From: Agarivorans aestuarii
GTDB taxonomy: Bacteria > Pseudomonadota > Gammaproteobacteria > Enterobacterales > Celerinatantimonadaceae
Length of the DNA: 64,000 nt
Assembly: GCF_019670125.1 (NCBI RefSeq)
Contig: NZ_AP023033.1
Coordinates: forward strand, 1,434,501-1,498,500
Direction of reading: 5' to 3'
Both the position numbers and the translations under genes were made by a program. Positions 59,956 to 64,000 of the stretch are shown here, in pieces (position 1 is the first letter of the stretch; each line of letters starts with the position of its first letter). The notes under the pieces were generated by a model that did not search any database, was not told the origin of the DNA, and saw nothing but the letters and a program-made list of their open reading frames with translations.

Positions 59956-61194
59956 TTATGCTGGCAATAGAGTTGATGGTGCAGATTTGCTGCGCTTGCG
60001 AGAGCTTAACAATAATACTACTGCGATTAATACTAACAACCAAGTGCTCGGCTCTGGTACCGATGCACCAGGCCCTGGTACAAATTCAACAATAGGTAGT
60101 TGGCGCATTGCTACATTACCACTTTCAGTGAAAGTTAATTCTGTAACAAAAGCGGTTGTATCTGTTGGGTCGACTTCATTGCTAATATCAATACCAGTGA
60201 TGCGGAAGCGGTCAACACCGTCAATACCGAAGTCGTAAGCGGTGCCTGCAGCCAGGTTAGCTACTTGCTCCCACTCAACTCCATTCCACAACCAAACAAA
60301 GAACATGTCATCATCAAAACCAATTGGTAAAGTAACAGTGCGGATGTTTGGACCTTGATCAACGATGTAGTCGTAACCTACTGCAACGTCTGGGTCAATA
60401 AAGATAGGCTCATTGGCATTCACATTAAAATCGAATGACCAGCCACCATCAACCACTACCGGCATTATTGGATTTTCTGGTGTTGCACCTGGCAAGGCGC
60501 CGTCACGCACCGCAAAGCGCCAAACACCGTCTTCGCCAGTGTTAGAGCTAGATACTAGATCTAAAATGTTCTCACTGAATGAACCAGGTAAAGCAAAAAA
60601 GTTTTCGCCATCACCAGCATCATAACCCGCTTGGGCTGGAGTGCCGCCTAGGCCATTCTCACCATTTGAAGCATCGCCAGTTGTCCATTGCAATTGGTCG
60701 TAACGAAACTCAACATCAAAGTTGCCGGCACCAGTGTCTGAACGGTCAATCAGAACAGCTTGAAAGCTATTGGTTTTAGAATCATTTGAGCTGTAATAAC
60801 CAACGTTATCCCAAGTAACCGCGACTACCCCATCACTAGGGCTTCCAACGTATACTTCACCACAGCCATTACAACGAGTATCAACATCCGCCCAAAATGG
60901 CGCAATTATTGGTTGTTCAGCGATAGGGAAGGCAACTGGAGTAAAGCCAGACAATGAACTTTCAAAGGTAATGTTACCGTTATTGTTTATGAAAAACTGA
61001 TCGTAGCTATTACCGAAATAATTGATTTCGAACGGCAGGTCTAATTGATTAGAAGAACCATCATCATTTCTGCCCATCGCTAGCTCGCCGTAACCAGCAT
61101 CGCCACCAAAACCACTTAACATAGTGGCTTGAGCTGCAAAGGAGCCTAGTAGTAGGCTGGCTGTTGTAAATAACGCCAAAGATGTCTTTTGCAC
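59956..61194 (-). CDS. Nidogen-domain PEP-CTERM exported protein
   Basis: Protein of 412 residues with a signal peptide (about 1-23, ending in AAQAT), a nidogen-like (NIDO) domain about 40-210 (LPFEINYFGNSYDQFFINNNG, IIAPFWADVDTRC, then VTWDNVGYY), a linker rich in Asp and Gly, and a C-terminal sorting tail. The tail has VPEPSTW, a hydrophobic helix and the basic end RKRSKS, the PEP-CTERM signal for exosortase. It is probably exported and tied to exopolysaccharide or the surface. The start is a GTG with AAGGA at 8 bases. No exosortase gene is in the window. Confidence 0.9.
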   Translation of the reverse strand: MQKTSLALFTTASLLLGSFAAQATMLSGFGGDAGYGELAMGRNDDGSSNQLDLPFEINYFGNSYDQFFINNNGNITFESSLSGFTPVAFPIAEQPIIAPFWADVDTRCNGCGEVYVGSPSDGVVAVTWDNVGYYSSNDSKTNSFQAVLIDRSDTGAGNFDVEFRYDQLQWTTGDASNGENGLGGTPAQAGYDAGDGENFFALPGSFSENILDLVSSSNTGEDGVWRFAVRDGALPGATPENPIMPVVVDGGWSFDFNVNANEPIFIDPDVAVGYDYIVDQGPNIRTVTLPIGFDDDMFFVWLWNGVEWEQVANLAAGTAYDFGIDGVDRFRITGIDISNEVDPTDTTAFVTELTFTESGNVAMRQLPIVEFVPGPGASVPEPSTWLLVLIAVVLLLSSRKRSKSAPSTLLPA

Positions 61195-61474
61195 AAGTAT
61201 ATTCCTTTAAATTTGTTCCAAAGATGTTTAGTTAAGCTAATGTTTTATAATAATATTTTCGGAACTCTCGGGTGCAATAATCAAGCCTATGTAGACTAAT
61301 CCTTAAATTTCATAAGCTTAGCCTTAAATGGTTGGACCTGTTAGTCTTCAGCTGTAAAGTTTATCGACATAAAAGTTTATAAATACAATGCTTGATAAAC
61401 CTCGGTAAGGTATCAGTTGCTTGTAACCTGCTTTGTTGCTAAATTCGCCAGCCAATTTTCTACCGTTTGGTGCT

Positions 61475-62017
61475 ATGCGTTTATTAAAGTCTACTGTTCA
61501 CCCTGATCTCAGTTCCCTTGATGGGAAGGCTTTGGAGCGAGTTGCAGCAAGAGCAATTGTGCTGAAGGGGGAAGAGATTTTGTTAATGTATACCGAGCGT
61601 TATCATGATTACACCTTGCCTGGCGGCGGTGTTGACCAAGGCGAAAACCTGATTGAAGGCTTAAAGCGGGAGCTGAGTGAAGAAACTGGTGCACAAAATG
61701 TGCGCGATATTCAGTCCTTTGGCTGCTATGAAGAATATCGCCCCTGGTATAAAGATGATGCTGATTACATGCATATGCTGTCCTACTGCTATTTGTGCAA
61801 AATTGATGATGAACTTGCCGAAAATGCCTTAGAAGACTACGAAATCAGCAATGGAATGAAGCCAGTCTGGTTGAACATTCATAGCGCCATCGCCCATAAC
61901 CTAGAGACTATCGCCAGTAATCCTAAAGCGGGTATGTCGGTTGAGCGCGAGACCTTTTTACTGCAAAAAGTGGTGGCAGAATGTTTGATCAACTCGTCAC
62001 TTAAACAGGCAGTTTAA
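61475..62017 (+). CDS. Nudix hydrolase
   Basis: Protein of 180 residues with an intact Nudix box at about 50-73 (GGGVDQGENLIEGLKRELSE followed by ETGA), which binds Mg and hydrolyses a nucleoside-diphosphate-linked substrate, unknown here. DYTLPGG precedes the box as is usual. The ATG at 61475 is preferred; an upstream TTG start at 61433 is possible. Its stop overlaps by four bases the stop of the convergent methyltransferase gene. Confidence 0.85.
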   Translation: MRLLKSTVHPDLSSLDGKALERVAARAIVLKGEEILLMYTERYHDYTLPGGGVDQGENLIEGLKRELSEETGAQNVRDIQSFGCYEEYRPWYKDDADYMHMLSYCYLCKIDDELAENALEDYEISNGMKPVWLNIHSAIAHNLETIASNPKAGMSVERETFLLQKVVAECLINSSLKQAV

Positions 62018-62628
62018 GTTCGCGCCACCAAAAACACTGATAGAGCTTTCTCTGGTCGCCACTTGGTGTCGATGCTAAAGCCTTGCTGTTGAAAGCTATT
62101 CAGCAGTTCTTGCTCGGTAAACACTCTTACTAAAGGCATCAGGCCTAGTGCTTTACCAATTGGGCCAATTAGCTTAAAAAATTTCATTCTGTCGCCTAAA
62201 CAAGGGGTGCTACTAATTAGTACCCCACCTGGTTTTAGCCAACTTTTTATGGTCGCTATAGCGGTTTCTTTGTCTTCCAATAGGTGAATCAGGTTAAGTG
62301 CAAAGACGATGTCTACCGGTTCATTTACCACTAGCTCTTCGACTGTAGCTTGCTGAAAACTTAGATTGTCTATTTGCTGTTCTTGGCGTTTTCGCTCTGC
62401 AATATCTAACATTGCGGCTGAGATATCGGTGGCGAGAATGTGTTTTAGATAAGGGGCATGTAGTAATGCGGTTGAGCCGGTACCACATCCCACTTCAATG
62501 GCCGTAGCATCTTTAGAAAAGTACTCGCGGCTAAGTGCTAGTTTTTTCTCATAGCTAGGAATATCTGAAATAGCGCGCTTAGCGTAAGAGCTAGCATGTT
62601 TGTCCCAAAACTTATTGCGAGTATCCAT
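62014..62628 (-). CDS. Class I SAM-dependent methyltransferase
   Basis: Protein of 204 residues with motif I EVGCGTGSTALLHAPYLKH (SAM binding), an acidic post-I residue in ATDISAAML, and motif III KSWLKPGGVLISSTP. It is of the UbiE/Methyltransf_11 type; substrate unknown. FWDKHASSYAKR at the N-terminus is typical of the family. The ATG at 62628 with AGGG at nine bases is preferred to in-frame Mets upstream. It is divergent from the LysR gene at 62735. Confidence 0.87.
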   Translation of the reverse strand: MDTRNKFWDKHASSYAKRAISDIPSYEKKLALSREYFSKDATAIEVGCGTGSTALLHAPYLKHILATDISAAMLDIAERKRQEQQIDNLSFQQATVEELVVNEPVDIVFALNLIHLLEDKETAIATIKSWLKPGGVLISSTPCLGDRMKFFKLIGPIGKALGLMPLVRVFTEQELLNSFQQQGFSIDTKWRPEKALSVFLVART

Positions 62629-62734
62629 CAACATTTTCCCTAATGAGTTGCGTTTAGCGCTGATTGAGTGAATAGTAATCATGCTTAAAACAGGTAGCAA
62701 TAATCAATAATGCATCTTGGGTATACGTATTTGT

Positions 62735-63619
62735 ATGGATAGGCGTTCTATAAATTTTGATTGGAATAGGGCTCGGGCTTTTTTGGTCACCTCTGAAGAA
62801 GGCTCTTTATCCGCTGCTGCGCGGGCATTAGCGATGACTCAGCCTACTTTAAGTCGCCAAGTGGCGGCCTTAGAGCAAGAGCTAGGGGTTTCCTTGTTCG
62901 AGCGAGTGGGGGGCAGGCTAAGCCTTACTGCCAGTGGCGTAGAGTTATTGGCACATGTTCAAGCCATGGGCCAAGCGGCTAATAACTTGTCTTTATCCGC
63001 TTCAGGTAGGGCAGAAGCCATTGAAGGTGATGTATGCATTTCGGCTTCGGAGGCCGTGGCAGCTTTTGTTCTGCCGAGTATTGTTGAGAAACTACGGCTA
63101 CACGCCCCGGGTGTGCGGGTAGAGATTATTGCCAGCAATGATTCTAGCGACCTACTACGCCGAGAAGCAGATATTGCCATTCGGGCATATCAACCTACCG
63201 AATTGGAGTTAATCGCCCGCCGCGTTGCGGATATCGATGTGCATTTATATGCGGCTAAAAGTTACTTAGCTAAGTGGCCACAGCCTCGCACTATTCAAAG
63301 TCTTGCTGATGCAAAATTCCTCGCTTTCGATAAAAACGATGAGTTGATTAATGAGCTGGCTAAGCTAGGTTTCTCGCTCAAGCAAAGTAACTTTCCGGCG
63401 GTGGTGAGCAACCATTTAGTCCAGTGGGAGCTGGTGAAACAGGGCGTTGGCATTGGCTTTATGTTAGAGCAAGTAGGCGACAGCGAGCCCTTGGTCGAGC
63501 GCGCCTTTCCTTCTCTAGCTGCAATCCCTACACAATCTTGGCTGGTGGTTCATCGAGAGCTAAATACCAGCCGACGACTGCGTATGGTGTATGACTTTTT
63601 GGCCGAGCAGCTAAGCTAG
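62735..63619 (+). CDS. LysR-family transcriptional regulator
   Basis: Protein of 294 residues: an N-terminal helix-turn-helix (EGSLSAAARALAMTQPTLSR, then QVAALEQELGVSLFERVGG) and an effector domain with DVCISASEAVAAFVLPSIV. It is convergent with the ureidoglycolate lyase gene (9-base overlap) and divergent from a methyltransferase gene. Control of either is unproven. The ATG at 62735 is chosen over an upstream TTG because it fits the family N-terminus. Confidence 0.9.
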   Translation: MDRRSINFDWNRARAFLVTSEEGSLSAAARALAMTQPTLSRQVAALEQELGVSLFERVGGRLSLTASGVELLAHVQAMGQAANNLSLSASGRAEAIEGDVCISASEAVAAFVLPSIVEKLRLHAPGVRVEIIASNDSSDLLRREADIAIRAYQPTELELIARRVADIDVHLYAAKSYLAKWPQPRTIQSLADAKFLAFDKNDELINELAKLGFSLKQSNFPAVVSNHLVQWELVKQGVGIGFMLEQVGDSEPLVERAFPSLAAIPTQSWLVVHRELNTSRRLRMVYDFLAEQLS

Positions 63620-64000
63620 CTGTAGCTGTATACTTTCACTTAGTTGCTGTTCTACACAATTGGCTTCTTCGCCGCTTCGGTCAATCACCAAAAAGTCGCT
63701 AGTGTGCTGCAAGCTAATCAAAGGGTGATGCCATACCCCGCTGTGATAGTTAACGCCTTGGTCAGGCTGTGCCCAAAAGGCGCAAATGCTATCTTCATCT
63801 AACTCACCAGGCTTTGCCACTACCACAACATAAGGGCGTTGGGACAAGGGCATAAATAGCTGGCTGCCATAGGGATGGTGTTCCAGCATATCTATGGCTA
63901 GTGGCAGCTGAAAGGCTTGACCTCGAAATATCGAGACAATCAGCTTGGCTTGGTTGCCACTGGCCTGTAATTCGGCCAAGTCGTGGAAGCGACTGGTGGT
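63611..64000 (-). CDS. allA: Ureidoglycolate lyase, 5' end cut by window
   Basis: Enzyme that splits ureidoglycolate to glyoxylate and urea in allantoin and purine breakdown, cytoplasmic. The 130 visible residues align with the C-terminal four-fifths of E. coli AllA: RFHDLAEL, SIFRGQAFQLPLAIDMLEHH, PYGSQLFMPLSQRPYVVVVA, GVNYHSGVWHHPL and FLVIDRSGEEANC. The frame is open to base 64000, so the true start lies outside the window; the TTG at 63979 is only an internal codon. Other allantoin genes may lie to the right. Confidence 0.93.
   Translation of the reverse strand, partial: TTSRFHDLAELQASGNQAKLIVSIFRGQAFQLPLAIDMLEHHPYGSQLFMPLSQRPYVVVVAKPGELDEDSICAFWAQPDQGVNYHSGVWHHPLISLQHTSDFLVIDRSGEEANCVEQQLSESIQLQLA

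Overview
The window is a 64-kb stretch of chromosome from a facultatively anaerobic, Gram-negative marine gammaproteobacterium of the Vibrio / Shewanella / Agarivorans type. This is inferred from the mix of genes: pyruvate formate-lyase and AdhE with FNR-type promoters, the ychJ-purU pair, PilZ, GGDEF and HD-GYP proteins, a secreted GH8 glucanase with a LacI-type operator, a PEP-CTERM protein, and an ERIC/MITE-like palindrome of a kind I recall from Vibrio and Shewanella intergenic regions. Genus cannot be fixed from sequence alone; Agarivorans-like is my best guess. I see no prophage, insertion sequence, CRISPR array or rRNA. Most of the window is ordinary core and shell genome.

Layout. 1-4.3 kb: a fermentation operon on the minus strand, a DUF3360-like permease followed by pflB, which runs off the left edge. 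4.8-9.0 kb: a polar amino-acid ABC importer (ATPase, binding protein, two permeases) and an isoaspartyl dipeptidase homologue. 9.1-18 kb: a Cys/Met PLP enzyme, FKBP, a pentapeptide-repeat ion channel, two response regulators with TPR or degenerate HD-GYP output, tRNA-Tyr, purU and ychJ. 18.2-21 kb: cobT-cobS-cobC for the last steps of cobalamin assembly, plus an LprI-like protein. 21-32 kb: a FabH paralogue, two SDRs, two LysR regulators, an M32 carboxypeptidase, an Smr protein, a DUF3149 microprotein, TraB/GumN, PilZ, DUF1127 and DUF3108 proteins. 32.2-41 kb: adhE, then a complete oppABCDF operon on the other strand. 41-48 kb: small conserved proteins, an IMPase/kinase pair and a large TPR-GAF-GGDEF protein. 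48-54 kb: an MBL lipoprotein, the GH8 glucanase, a WYL regulator with a small partner, and an unexplained plus-strand transcription unit. 54-64 kb: assorted oxidoreductases and regulators (HxlR/GST/OYE electrophile-stress group), IalB, a nidogen-domain PEP-CTERM protein, Nudix, a methyltransferase, and a LysR gene convergent with allA, which is cut by the right edge.

How the genes work together. pflB and adhE are two parts of mixed-acid fermentation, 30 kb apart. Each has an FNR-like box about 41.5 bp from the transcription start implied by its -10 hexamer, and both share a 21-bp upstream block (GCTTA-N10-TAAGC, identical at 18 of 21 positions). This common upstream block is the most interesting new signal I found. 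Second is the permease of unknown function that sits where focA usually sits. Third is an orphan plus-strand terminator that implies an unannotated small RNA or microprotein near 53.5 kb.
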